DNA of 64,000 bases from Halichondria panicea (GCF_963675165.1 NC_087377.1:6713122-6777121); one strand, 5' to 3'; counted from the stretch's first letter, positions 44,815 to 56,140 are shown. Made by a program: numbers and translations. The notes: generated from the sequence alone by a model not told the origin.

Positions 44815-46356
44815 TCATGAGGTAGACGTGAAACAAGTGATAGATAGGAGCCTACAACAAGTCAGTTCCTCCCCTGCGGGGGCTAGTATCGACGGAAACT
44901 GGGGCCCTGGAAGGGGCGTGGACCGGGGGACCAACGGGGACCAGGAGACCTGTCGCGACCGCCCTGGGGGTTGGTGCGGTGGCAATGAATGGGCCCGATG
45001 GTTTCCTCTACACTCTCTGCAGGCGTGAGTGTAGCGGCATCGGTTGTCGGCCACCTTGCAAAGTCCTCTATTCCACCGGTAGCATAGTTCCTGGGATTGG
45101 CGATGGGGGGGCTGTGTGGCCCGGCCCCATTGGGAGGGAAGTGGGTTGGGTGGGGGTGGGGGTGGATGGTATCCCGTGGAGGGGGGAGCACTCTGAGGGC
45201 TCAACGGGCACGAGGTGGCGACGTGGTCGTCCCTCAAGCACAGGTGGCAGCGGGGGATATCCCTTGCCCTTCCCGTGAAGGCCTCCTGGAAAAGACGGGG
45301 GTTCGGGATGGACCAGTTGAGGTCTGGGAGGGCCAGGGCCTCACGCCGGAAGGCACGGTCGTATGCGACCCACTGTGCTGGTTGGTAGTTACGCTCACAC
45401 CGGACGATCAGGGCCAAGTAGGCGAACAGTTCCGGAGCCTTCTCGGGAAAACGTTGGGCCAGGATCGCTGCCATCGTGGCAAACTTCTCCACCCAGACAG
45501 ATATATCGGAGATGGCCAGCCTCGGGCGCCCAGTCGGGGCAGAGGGGTTGAGGTCTTCGCTGCTGATCTCGGACATCTCAATGAACTTGAGGGCTAGAAT
45601 TTTTGCGGCGACAGTCGTCGACACTGTCGCTCCCGGGTTGTAAGGGCCTGGGGAGTGGAGGCCCGGTAGTGCTGTGGCCGGGGGATGGAGGGCAGCCGCG
45701 GCCAATATGTCCAGACCAGACGTTGGAGGAGTGAAGAGGGGGAGCGCCCCTGCAGCCGTCCCTGTAACGGGGAAAGAGTGAGTGGGCTAGTGTATACGTG
45801 CCCCAGCGGGGAGCAGTGGTGGCTGGCCCAGGCGGGGCCTGGCTCTCAGTAGGTGTGGTGTAGCTACCCCGGCGGGGTGGGAGTGGCCCGGGCGGGGCTA
45901 CGTAGCTAGTGTATCTGGCCCAGGTGGGGCGTGGTATAGCGATCCCCGGCGGGGGGGATGGGTTGGCCCGGGTTCCTGCTGGGCGGGGCTGACTTGGCCC
46001 AAGCGGGGATGGTGAGCTGGGAGTGGCCCGGGCGGGGCTAGCCCGGCGGGGAGTGGGTTGGGCCCGAGCGGGGCTGTGGGTAGGTGGTCCCCGGCGGGGG
46101 ACCGGGTGGGCCTGCTGAAGGGCTGGGCCCGAGCAGGCTGAAGGTGTGACCCCTAGCGGGGGCCCGGGGGGCTTCCCCTACCACATACCACATTACGGAT
46201 CAATCACTCACCGGATACTGGAGGTAGAGTGACCGGAGGTGGGGGCTCTATCCGGAGGACAGGGGGGTCCGGTGGTGTCCCGACGTATGTGGCCTCAATC
46301 CACGCCAGTTGCTCGGGGGAGAACGGCGGTCGAGGAGCTCCGGAGCCGGTGGCCAT
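44815..46356 (-). CDS. Gag-like ORF1 of the Ngaro-type element, with a spliceosomal intron
   Basis: Exon 1 is 46212-46356 (MATGSGAPRPPFSPEQLAWI) and exon 2 is 44815-45761; they join in phase to 363 residues. The donor is ccg-gtgagt (46211) and the acceptor ttacag (45762). Exon 2 contains the gag-like segment ALIVRCERNYQPAQWVAYDR, then AFRREALALPDLNW, a CCHC knuckle (CHLCLRDDHVATSCP) and a Cys/His-rich finger (CYRWNRGLCKVADNRCRYTH). Nucleic-acid binding and particle assembly are the expected roles. A spliced gag in an element that moves through RNA is odd. An upstream in-frame GTG at 46638 lies in the terminal repeat and is less likely as start. Confidence 0.8.
45762..46211 (-). repeat. GC-rich minisatellite inside the gag intron
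   Basis: The intron is made largely of degenerate units on the pattern ggcccgggcggggct and ccccggcgggg, from about 45790 to 46170. It is far more GC-rich than the rest of the window. Two further short repeats based on gttgagatggtagaactggt lie at 46375-46490, 5' of the start codon. Confidence 0.8.
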
Positions 46357-46697
46357 TGCAGGACAGAAACTGGTGGGGTTGAGATGGTAGAACTGGTGGG
46401 TTGAGAGTAGAACTGGTGGGGTTGAGATGGTAGGACTGGTGTGGTTGAGAGGTAGAGCTGGTGAGGTTGACACGGTAGGAAGAGGGTATGATGAACTCAA
46501 GAGTTGAGCCTCAGTCACTAGCACTGTACTCGGGAGAAGTATTACACGTGTAAGAGAGTAGGTCACGCATGCGCGATGTACGGGGCCAAGCCCAAGCACC
46601 TCTACAGCCAAGGTAAGGCCGCGGTTGTGATGCTTCACGTTAACTACGTTTAACTACATTAAACTACATTTACTCTCAATGTTCGCCAGCACCATAA

Positions 46698-48423
46698 TTA
46701 TGTAGAGCCCTCAACTTCTATCGCGATCTCCTCTGCAGTTGCTCTATTCCTAGACGTTCGCTTCCTTCTAGTTTTTTCCACTACACTGGCCTTGATATCG
46801 CTTTTGAAGAGCCGTAATCTGTCTGCGTGCTTATAATACTCTGTTGCACGCTGTGTAATCTCAAAATTCAGTGCTGAGAAGAGACGTTTCAAAGCAACTT
46901 CTCTACCTTCATTGAACAGAATGACAGCTAAGTTAGCAGAAAGTTCAACAGTTTGCTTGCCTAAAAACTGGGTTTTGCTTACATGAATCCATATAGTGTT
47001 ATTAAAACTTTCGTTTTGATTCTGGGTGGCACCCAAGGTGCACCTTTCAAGCAGATCCCTGTGAGCCAGGCGTTGAGGCTTGATATGCTTTGCCAAATCA
47101 GCTGGAATTAACGGTGGGTGTTTATGTTTTGGCATCGGCTCATTGTTGTATTTAGCTACCATAAACTTGCACCAGCTAGGGTTGTCTGGAGGTTCATGTT
47201 TAGGGCATTTCGTGTGAACTGAATACGTATCTGTTGACATAGAATGTAGAAAAGAGGCATCAATATCATTCATCATGCCGTCAATGCTGCCTGTATTATT
47301 GCGGATGGCACCACCCTTTATAGAATTGTCAGTCAGTCTCCCTTTGAATTTCACTGGCATACCATTATCATCCTTAGCACCTTTAGCTTTCTGAGTGCAG
47401 TTCCCATGCGTTTTTGTACGTGGCCTACACATTCGTGTTTGGTTAATTTTACACCATCACCATAAGGCTTTAGCACAACCAGAGCTTTAGAATCTCCATC
47501 ACCGATATAAGTAGTAAATCGTAGGTTTAGATCCGCCACAGAGCGCTTCCAAATTCTTTCAACGCCTTCCATTTCCATGGCATTGGAGGATCCCTCATAA
47601 TTGCTATCACAAACATCTTTATGCCCGTCATACCATTCCTCATACTCATCTTCTTCCATATCTGAGACTTGTTTCATTTTACATGCTTGACAATGCTTAG
47701 ACAGGACCTCTATAGCCAGCACTTGACCAGTAAGCCATGACATGACTACAACTATACCAAACAATGAAGTACGACCACGCTTTTGCCAAGTTCCGTCTAC
47801 TGTTACAGTTACGTCAATGATATCGGTTACAGGCATACCCATTTTCATATTTAACTGCCTAGAAGCCTCCAAAAAACATTCCTTCGCTACTTCACTAGCA
47901 ACACCAGCAAGTTTCTTATTATGGAGTGACGAAGAAGGCGCTGTTAGAGGTGGTAACATCCCTAAGCATGCAGACAGTTCATTCAATGCACCATGCCCTA
48001 AACCAGCCAAGCGCATGCCTAATATGGACGCATCATTGATGGCAGCGTCCTCAGCAATGTAGGGATCAGAGATGGAGGCTGTTTCTGAACAGTGAACGCA
48101 TTCAATTCTTAAGCTCGATACCAACCCCTTTCGATGAGAAAATGACTCCTTCAATATGAGAGCTGAGTGGCAAATCTTACACACCGCTATTTCACTAAGG
48201 GCACGATCTAAGTTATGCAGACTAATCAGTCGATACCCAATCCCCACTTTCCCGGCAATTGACTCATCTGTGGCTGTTGATATGGTGTTCGGGTCAGGAA
48301 TGGAAGCAGAAGATGAAAGGGCGAACTTATTTCTGGAGCCTGTTATTGACACAGCTACAGGTGCCACTGGTGAAGTCACAGTAGTAGATGTAGCTGATGG
48401 TCCAGGACCAGGTCCCCTATGGG
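46698..48423 (-). CDS. Mutator-like (MULE) transposase, one frame break
   Basis: Two overlapping minus-strand frames, 47351-48423 and 46698-47432, encode one protein. Conserved features are VTVDGTWQKRGRTSLFGIVV (first Asp), YEGSSNAMEMEGVERIWKRS, YIGDGDSKALV (second Asp region), HECVGHVQKRMGTALRKLK and, after the break, KGRLTDNSI, AIRNNTGSID, CKFMVAKYN and TQNQNESFNNTIW (candidate Glu). These match the Mutator-like transposase family common in cnidarian and sponge genomes. The frame shifts by one base near 47380, between the KRMGTALRKLK and AKDDNGMPVKFKG readings, so this copy is disrupted. A zinc-binding CKICH/CVHC pair lies near the N terminus. The start is uncertain because the frame stays open upstream of 48379 without a good ATG. 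Element ends were not found. The Ngaro-type element abuts its 3' side. Confidence 0.8.
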
Positions 48424-49114
48424 ATGTATAGTGTAAAGCTAAATAGCTCAGGCACAGAGTGAACTTACTGTAGAGCGAGGGGTGGTTAGAGGAAGGGTGG
48501 TAGTCCCATGTGGTCCACTCATAGACTACCCTCCCTGCCTATACTTCTCCTACTTCGTGGCTTCTTCGGCAGTGAGCTAGTAGACAGAACAGCCAGTAGA
48601 CCAGAAGAACCAGTAAAGAAAGACAAAACTACACTCGGTTTGAAAATTTTGATTTCTAATAGATGCGCATTTACCCCCTTCAATATTACGTCGTGCGCAT
48701 GGAATTTGGTAATGGTCAGCTTTCAATAAGCTACATTTTGGTACAAAAATGAAGTCTCTAGTTTCAAATCTATGTATGTTGGAAGGTAGTCTTGTTGAGT
48801 CTTAATTCTTCTTCTGAATCAAATGGTTTCTTGGCAGAGATGGGTGTATAAAAATGGCTATAGGTTCATAATGGAGCCTTCAATTCAACTGAAAGTTGAA
48901 ATCTGACTTCTCCAATGATGTTTCAAAACAAAAAAAAAGACAGTGATGGATCGATGCTATTATTTTCATTTTTTGGCTTTATTCCCCCCTTAACAAGACA
49001 AGACAGTAAAAATTGAAGTTCACTTGGCCGTTGTATATCTGTGGGAAAAATAATTTAATAATTATGATGAAGCAACTCAGATACATTGATAATCCTACCA
49101 TGCACGCTTGCGCC

Positions 49115-50130
49115 TCCTCCTCCTCGGTCTTAGGAGGCAATAAGACGTAGACTCTCACTACAGTCACCTCGACTTTTCGTTTGGCACTGATTGCTAGAGG
49201 GCACGATATAAATCTCGAACGTAAATTTTAATGAGCTTTCAATAGGGCGGAATAAAACCATTGGGGAGGACCTCAACGATAGGCAAACAATTGTAGAAAT
49301 GTGTATATCTCTTCACATCCTCAATCACAAGGTGGCACTCTAGTCTAGATGTTCACTCACCCTGAGTCTTGGCCACTAGCCATTATATTGCTTAATTCTG
49401 ACTTTGTAATGTTAATTCTCTTCATGCAATCACAAGGTGGCACTCCAGTCTACATGTTCACTCGAGTCTTGGCCACTAGCCATTATATTGATTAATTCTG
49501 ACTTTGTAATGCTGGTGGTGGCAAGCCTGTAGTTATGTTGTGATTCTTTGTAGTGTTGTGTGTACTCATTAATGCATGCAATCACACGGTGGCACTCCAG
49601 TCTACATGTTCACTCAATGATTGATTATATTCACATGAAAAGTAAATGGAAACGCAACAAACATTAATTGTTCTCCTCAGTCTAATTTAACTGTTCTAAC
49701 ATCAAACACATCAGAAATATTGACAATGGAGCCAACAAGAACAGCACAATCACTCTTACTACTTGCTCATTTTCACTACAGCCCGGCGCTTGGAACATTC
49801 ACCATCACCACTCAAGCTATGATAATCACGTGAGATTAGTTTTGCACTCGTCCATTTGAAGTGTTGTAGGCTTTGCGAGTGAAAATTCTTTCGATATCCG
49901 CTTCTTCTTAGTTGAATGCACCTCGGCTGACAAGGACTGTTGGTGTTTAGTGCGATCCTTTTTGCTGGTATAGTTCTTGAACATTACTATTTCTAGTGAG
50001 TTTCATGCTGTTTATTACACCAACAGCACTAGGTATGGCAGCAAGTGTCCACGTTTCCAAACAAGCTGGAAGTATTGGAGGAGGGTAACATCAGAACCAA
50101 AAGAGAGCAATCCAGGAACAAAGTTTATTT
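49115..50130. repeat. Duplicated segment, copy 1 (partner 53115-53990)
   Basis: The match starts cttaggaggcaataagacgt and ends near ccaaaagagagcaatcca, covering internal repeats of tcacaaggtggcactc(t/c)agtc (three in this copy). Minus-strand open stretches that could be exons are included, for example 49083-49160 (LPPKTEEEEAQACM) and 50020-50150 (LLSFGSDVTLLQYFQLVWKR). Confidence 0.75.
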
Positions 50131-50398
50131 TCGAGATTAGTGTAGTGAGAAAAATGAACATGGAAATGGATCCGCAAATGTTATTATTGCGAAAGTTCTC
50201 ACATGCATGTAGGATGTCACTCTTCTCTTACTCTTGGTACATAGAACCTTCTTGCAGCTCAAATGTTCACTTGACCGTGATAAATCTGTAAGGAAAGTAA
50301 TAATTAATTATGCACATGAAACAGATATTCACAAGAGCTAGACAGCTAGCTAACTAACAACTAACATTTACAGTCTTCTCCTCATGGCCCATGACATG

Positions 50399-52352
50399 CA
50401 CTGTAAAAAAGGGGGTGTCAGGAGGACATCAATTTTTGGTGTCAATGAATTGTGCCCTCTGGGCACCCTTTTAAAGGTGTCAAACGAATGACACCCCCAG
50501 GGTGTCATCAGAGCACTCGTATAGGGTGTCATCAGAGCCCATAATTATAGGGTGTCATCAGAGCCCATATAGGGTGTCATCAGAGCACTTCTCTAATATT
50601 AATTTTGAGACTCATGTGCTCCCTTATGTATGTACATGCAGCCTGACATTTTTCAGAATCTCATACACCTTCGCAAATTCACAATAAAGAAAAGATAAAC
50701 TAAGTAACAGCTTGTAAATTATGTATGGTGAAGGGTGAGGATTGACAAAGGTAACTTTGACACAGACTGTTTTAACAAACTTTTCTAAAAATAACAAAAC
50801 ATTACGAAATGCAGGGGGGAAGATATAATTATTACGCACATAATACACAGCAATGCAAAAGTGAAGAGCAACTGACATTGAAGGCATGACAAACACATTG
50901 TGCTCAACCACAACCTGCATGTCGGTTGGGCAGTCAACGGTTTTCCCAAATCCCACCACGCAGGGGGCCTTAACTTGTAGTGATTTAATTGACAAGTCCA
51001 CATCGATTGCTTCTCCCTCTATATGAAAATGAACCTGTTAAACACTGCTTATTGTGTAAACCAGAAAAGAGGATCGCTCACATTGTACATGTACAAGGAA
51101 GTAAATACGTATACTATATATAATAATTATACTGGCATATTATATACCCACCTCAAAAAGTGTTAACACTGATTGTTGTTTCCCACGGTTTGCAAGGCTA
51201 ACACTCAAGAGTTGCAGAGCATATGATGTACATCGATCTGTGGTAGAAATACAGAAACATACAATAGTACATCATCAACTTAAACTATAAACTATACCTT
51301 CAGATTCACTCTCTGAGGCATTATAGTCCGACAATAACTTTTTTAATGCCCTCTTATCTTATCATCTGACACGACAAAACTTAAACAGCAGCGTTTCATA
51401 CTTCTGCTCAAAGTGAGTTTGAGTAGCTCCCGTAATTAAATAAAACTCGTCAGCATCTGTGTAATATAGAAAACCTGAAATAAATAAGTGAGCAAAAACA
51501 CAAAACCTCACTATTTTTGGATCAGCCAAACAAGGAAATTTCTCAATTAGTTGCTTGATTGATGGACCCTCTTTTCGTACCCATTCTCTGCGCAAGTGGG
51601 CAGTTTGCTCCATCAGCGATAACATGCTGACATCATTACAGTCATGACAGTGTACGTGTATAAGATATTAAGAAAAAGAAGGGCTTACCTTTTCAAGTGA
51701 CTATCTGAAGTGACTATCTGAAGAAGTACTCGACAGGAGCTATTAAAATAGAAATGTTTGCTTAGCTGCTTGTCCACACTAAAATAGAGTTATCCACCAG
51801 TATGTCTCTCTTGAACTTCAAACGATCACCTATCAGTGGAGCTATTTCTTTCAATAGTCATCACAAGCAGTAAGCTGTAGTAACACTTCTCCATCAACCT
51901 TGTGTTCTTCCACTTAATCTATATAGTACATCTTGTGAGATAGTGGGTACTTTATTTTGCAGGCAGGCACACACTTGGCTAACTGAAAGCCTATAATAAA
52001 AATATGCCATCTTTTCACATTCCACCTGACAAAATTGAGGTAGATTCTTATAATTAGAACAACTGAGTGTGACTATTAATTTTATGACGCTCCGACCAGT
52101 TGACTCTTAGTAGCTCCAGTGCCCTGGTGTTGTTACAACACCGTAAGGTGTTATAGCAGCACCAGGGTGCTATGGGAAAACTCTGGTGCTATACTATAAT
52201 ACCAAAATACTTGACACCCTGGTGTTATCCTGACACACCTGGTGTGCATGGAACACCCCTTAAGTGCTGTGTTAGAGTAACCCTCCAGTGTTACTGGAGC
52301 ACTGTAAATTTTGACACCCAGGTGTTAGTGTAGCACCCCCGTTTTTACAGTG
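50399..52352. mobile_element. Chapaev/CACTA-like transposon with CATG target duplication
   Basis: The ends are cactgtaaaaaagggggtg and cacccccgtttttacagtg, inverted repeats of 19 bp with one mismatch. Both are flanked by catg (50395-50398, 52353-52356). CACTG ends with a 4-bp duplication fit Chapaev; CACTA elements share the CACTG-type ends but usually have 3-bp duplications. Subterminal repeats are dense, as in CACTA elements: four units of agggtgtcatcagagc at 50499-50590, and many (a)ggtgttat/ccctggtgt units at 52120-52340. The interior contains a decayed minus-strand gene rather than a recognisable transposase. Confidence 0.7.
50750..51640 (-). pseudogene. Decayed gene inside the CACTG element, resembling SAMD3-like proteins
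   Basis: Minus-strand pieces in order: 51362-51625 (TAHLRREWVRKEGPSIKQLI, then EKFPCLADPKI and ETLLFKF), ending at two adjacent in-frame stops. Then 51300-51350 (RALKKLLSDYNASESESE), 51168-51245 (RCTSYALQLLSVSLANRGKQ) and about 50790-51020 (VVGFGKTVDCPTDMQVVVEH, then MSVALHFCIAVYYVRNNYIF). The pattern RR.W..KEG.SI..L...FP.L and the late A.YYVFN.-like segment recall proteins annotated as sterile-alpha-motif-containing protein 3-like in fish and invertebrates, which are multicopy. This is a recollection and not a search result. Confidence 0.35.
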
Positions 52353-53114
52353 CATGGGGCGGTGGCAGCATTTGGGGTGGCCATGGCCCCCTTCCACGTC
52401 CTCTGCGGCCGGCTCCACGACGACGTCCACCGGCACCACGTCCCCTGGCCCTGCAGTATAATTCCCACTTCCGCAGGAAGTGTTAAAAAGACAACCTTCC
52501 TTACATCCATTTTTGGCAGAGGTAATTTTCAATCTGCTCAAGTCCATTTTTTGTAGTTCCGATTTATTGTGATCTGGATAATTAGATTATCTATCAAACA
52601 ATTGTTATTGGACTCAATTGGTTGGTACATAGTACCCAGCACAATCGTCGGGACCTTTGACGATACGAGAGTAGTCAGTAGAGAAAGTGTCTGTTAGAGT
52701 AAAGACTCATGCACCTATGGGATTTGTGTCGTATCATAATTAAACCGAGATGTTTGTCGGTACGCTGAACATGGTTTATTAGCCGAGTTTTCCGGGGCCC
52801 CATGTATGTCATTAAATTCAAAATTCATTATGAAGATGACAGTCTTGAGTGTTGGCCTGGTTGTCAAAGTACGTTATGTCTCATCTAGCAAATCATTTTT
52901 TCAAATCGGTTTTTCGGTTTATCATACGGCACATAGTCCGACATGATTTTGAGGACCCGAAACTGCAACTGTTACAAAAGGAAATACGAGTGTATAGTAG
53001 CTCAAAGCGGTATTATGTATTATGACCTTAGCGGTTCCATTGATTAAATATTTTCAGAGGGAAGAATTTTTTGTGTACAGTCAGCCCTAAGTCCAAAATT
53101 ATTTTTACTGGATC

Positions 53115-53990
53115 TTAGGAGGCAATAAGACGTAGACTCCACCTCGACTTTTCGTTTGGCACTGATAGCTAGAGGGCACGATATGAATCTCGATTTTAAT
53201 GGAGCGCAATAAAACCATCAAGGTCCAATTCCCAGGACCTCAATGATAGGCAAACGATTGTAGAAATTTGTGTATCTCTTCACATCCTCCCTTCATGCAA
53301 TCACAAGGTGGCACTCTAGTCACTCACCCTGAGTCTTGGCCATTGCATGATTGATTATATAATTATATAGACAGACTCATTAGTTCCCTTCATGCAATCA
53401 CAAGGTGGCACTCCAGTCTACATGTTCACTCACCCTGAGTCTTGGCCACTAGCCATTATATTGAATTAAGCTTAATTCTGATTTTGTAATGCTGAGCCTG
53501 TAGTTATGTTGTGATTCTTCTTTGTATTATGTAGTGTTGTGTGTACTCCTTCATGCAACCACACGGTGGCACTCCAGTCTACATGTTCACTCAATGATTG
53601 ATTATATTCACATGAAAAGTAAATGGAAACATAACAAACATGGTGGTGCTGCGAAGAGAAATGGCTACAATACAATACAGTATTAAAATAGAATAGTGCA
53701 TAGTTAATTTTATACACAATAAAATGTTAATAATTATGTGCACACTGATGGAACAAAACTTCCTGATTAGTTGAATGAATCTCGGCTGACAAGGACTGTT
53801 GGTGTTTGGTGCGATCCTTTTTACTGGTATAGTTCTTGAACATTACTATTTCTAGTGAGTTTCTTGCTGGTTATTACATGCACCAACAGCACTAGGTATG
53901 GCAGTGTCCACGTTTCCAAACAAGCTGGAAGTATATTGGAGGATGGTAACATCAGAACCCATAGAGAGCACTCCAGAAACCTGAGTGAGG
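53115..53990. repeat. Duplicated segment, copy 2 (partner 49115-50130)
   Basis: It starts cttaggaggcaataagacgt and continues through the same repeats (gcaatcacaaggtggcactc) to cgtttccaaacaagctggaa and tggtaacatcagaaccc. Relative to copy 1 it carries an inserted tgca-type tetramer at about 53878-53881 and an extra at near 53934. Confidence 0.75.
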
Positions 53991-54484
53991 ATTATCTTCG
54001 TTGTGTCTACCACTCTACCCAAGGGTGCAGTAGCTAGTGGTAGGCTGATTGGTATACCTACAACAGACGAATCGACACAAATGAAGTTGCTGCTGCGGAC
54101 ACGCCGATTTGGTCCACTGAATTTAGTTTCTTTATGGTTGCCATCAATCTGAATTAAAATATAATCTTATAACTATCGGGCACATAATCATTGAGTTGCA
54201 GGACTGTACTATTGGCGGGAGATCTAATGCCTCGGTAAAAATTCAGCAAATTCTTGCTCTCGAAATGAGCAAGTAAATATCCCTTACTTTGACATGTTCT
54301 TGTAATGCATGACATGAACTCTTGTTTTAATTGACATGATTTGTCAACCGTGAAGAAACATTTGCTGTAAAGATAACAGTACTGCTATTTAATTTATGAC
54401 TTACAATACTTGGAAACCAAAAGTCTGTGTATGCTTTATACCCCCCTCCCAATTCAGCTTGCAAACCCCAAATTGTGTTTACAC
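53862..54484 (-). CDS. Unrecognised gene fragment, two exons
   Basis: An exon at 54405-54484 (VNTIWGLQAELGGGYKAYTD) has acceptor atttcag and donor gtaagt. An exon from 54148 down to about 53865 begins IDGNHKETKFSGPNRRVRSS and continues FICVDSSVVGIPISLPLATA, VVDTTKIILTQVSG and MGSDVTIL. Phases match across the intron. A related but differently framed segment is at 50020-50150. I do not recognise the family. Upstream and downstream exons were not found. Confidence 0.45.
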
Positions 54485-55789
54485 CTGAAATGCTGCATAT
54501 CATTCGAGCTGTCACAGGAGTTGGTCTGAAAACAACTGTGCCTGAGCCTATCACGTACTGGAGGGCAACAATTAAATGTGTCCATACAAATTTAGCATAC
54601 CCTCAACCATATAATGAGAGCAAGCGATTGTCCACACCACGCACAGAATTTTTCAGTCAAATCTTTTTTTCTTTTTTCAATAAGTTTCATAATAATATGC
54701 AGCTTGCAGCTTGCAACTAAACAAAGCCATGCATGCATAGAATAAGCCAGTACATGCATATATATCAGAAGTCATTCACTTTCCAAATATTCACCTATAC
54801 CAACCTTAAAGAGGGTTCGCATATAATAAAAAAAAAAGTCATTCACTTTCCAAATATTCACCTCTTTTTTCCGACCAACTTTTTAATAGGTTCGCAATTA
54901 TAATAATTATGCAGCTTGCAACTATATAAGCAAAGCCATTCACCTCTTTTTTTTCTGGCCAACTTTAAAGAAGTTCTTGGCAAATAAGGGAAACTATTTT
55001 GCAGAAGCTGCGCGCCATGGCTCATTATTAATCAGTAATTGAAAATGTAAAAATTAATTTTAATTTATGGGATGGGGGGTGAGAAAATATCTTTCACTAA
55101 AGGAAAAGAACCTCTCCAAGCTGAGCAAGGTGGTTCGTTGAACAGCCTCACTCACAACAGGAGATGGTCTGAAAACTGCTGTACAAAATTTGTATCCTTC
55201 CAAGCTGTAATATTTATAAAACCAGAAAAAGTTTCTAAAACACTATACGAACTTACTCAAGAAACCACTATAAAAGTAACAAGAATGGACAGTTTCCTGC
55301 TACGTAGGGACGACATAAGTTACATGTACATGTACAAGATAAAGCATTGAGTAAAGCATTGAGTAACACTATTAAGTGATACTAACCTGAAGGCCAAGTT
55401 CACCTCCAAATCTCTTGACATTCAAGAAAAAATTAGCAAATTCTTGCTCTCGAAATGAGCAAGTGAATATTCCTCCCCCTTGACTTGTTCTCGCAATGAA
55501 ATGAACTCTTGTTTCAATTGACATGATTTGTCAACTGTGAAGAAACATCTGCTGTAAAGATAACAGTACTGATATTTAATTGCAGTATTAGTTATTGCCC
55601 AGCCAGAGTGCAACATGCCATATATTGCACTCTCAACATTATACATTGTATTGTCATTTACAAGAAGATACACATAAAAATTATTGTAGCTAGATGCTTT
55701 GTCTAGTAACATAATAACAGAACTTGAGTGGAAGAGAGAAGCTCTAGAGAATTTTTTGAGAGTAGTAGGAGCCACTCAATTCTTGGGCA

Positions 55790-56140
55790 ATGTGCTGCAA
55801 GGCTGCATGGGGGAGGAGCTGGATGTTTGGAAGTACGTGCTGGGATTGTGTACTCGCTTGCGCATGCGCATGCGTAATAACTGTCGAGAATACAAAGTAC
55901 ACAAGTGATAATTGGAGATTGATCATTGGTGGGTTATTAATTATGGTTCTTCTTGGAGTTGATTGTTGTTGCGGTATGTTTCTTGTAACCAATCGGAGGA
56001 ATCATCACCACCAGGCCACTGCTAGAGCCAGCACAGTTGGCAGGTATAATATATTCACTATGACCGGTGACCCGGGAGGATGTAGCGGCGAGATGGTGAC
56101 GATATACCTATCAGACGTGATAGTAACCGATTCAGGTTGA
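55790..56140 (+). CDS. Possible single-pass membrane protein exon (weak)
   Basis: The open frame contains a hydrophobic segment (LIIGGLLIMVLLGVDCCCGM) followed by a basic, His-rich tail (RRNHHHQATARASTVGRYN). It has no recognisable family and no confirmed splice partners. It lies in the part unique to copy 2 of the tandem duplication. Confidence 0.25.
   Translation: MCCKAAWGRSWMFGSTCWDCVLACACACVITVENTKYTSDNWRLIIGGLLIMVLLGVDCCCGMFLVTNRRNHHHQATARASTVGRYNIFTMTGDPGGCSGEMVTIYLSDVIVTDSG

Larger units (their letters stand above)
41102..46672 (-). mobile_element. Complete Ngaro/DIRS-type tyrosine-recombinase retrotransposon with split direct repeats
   Basis: Read on the minus strand the order is B1 (46672-46496), gag, RT-RNase H, tyrosine recombinase, A1 (41797-41571), B2 (41575-41399), A2 (about 41328-41102). 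The 177-bp B copies and the about 227-bp A copies are each nearly identical, giving the split arrangement B1-ORFs-A1B2A2 known from Ngaro and PAT elements. These integrate as circles through a tyrosine recombinase and leave no target duplication. All three proteins appear intact and the terminal repeats have few differences, so the insertion is young. It is more GC-rich than its surroundings. Confidence 0.9.

Noticed and set aside
41884-45597. Multiple long plus- and minus-strand ORFs across the Ngaro element
   Set aside because: GC-rich sequence leaves alternative frames open; only the gag, RT-RNase H and recombinase frames show family motifs.
45790-46170. CpG-island promoter
   Set aside because: The GC richness is a degenerate tandem repeat confined to the gag intron of a retrotransposon.
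41102-46672. LTR retrotransposon or endogenous retrovirus
   Set aside because: No protease or DDE integrase, a tyrosine recombinase instead, and split (B1...A1B2A2) repeats instead of two LTRs.
49977-50291. 104-codon plus-strand ORF
   Set aside because: The duplicate at 53855-54037 keeps a similar frame only partly, and the minus strand reads better as exons; treated as a shadow.
53862-54148. F-type ATPase beta-like sequence suggested by the GRVVD-type stretch
   Set aside because: Only a few residues match by chance; no Walker A or B motifs and no flanking similarity.
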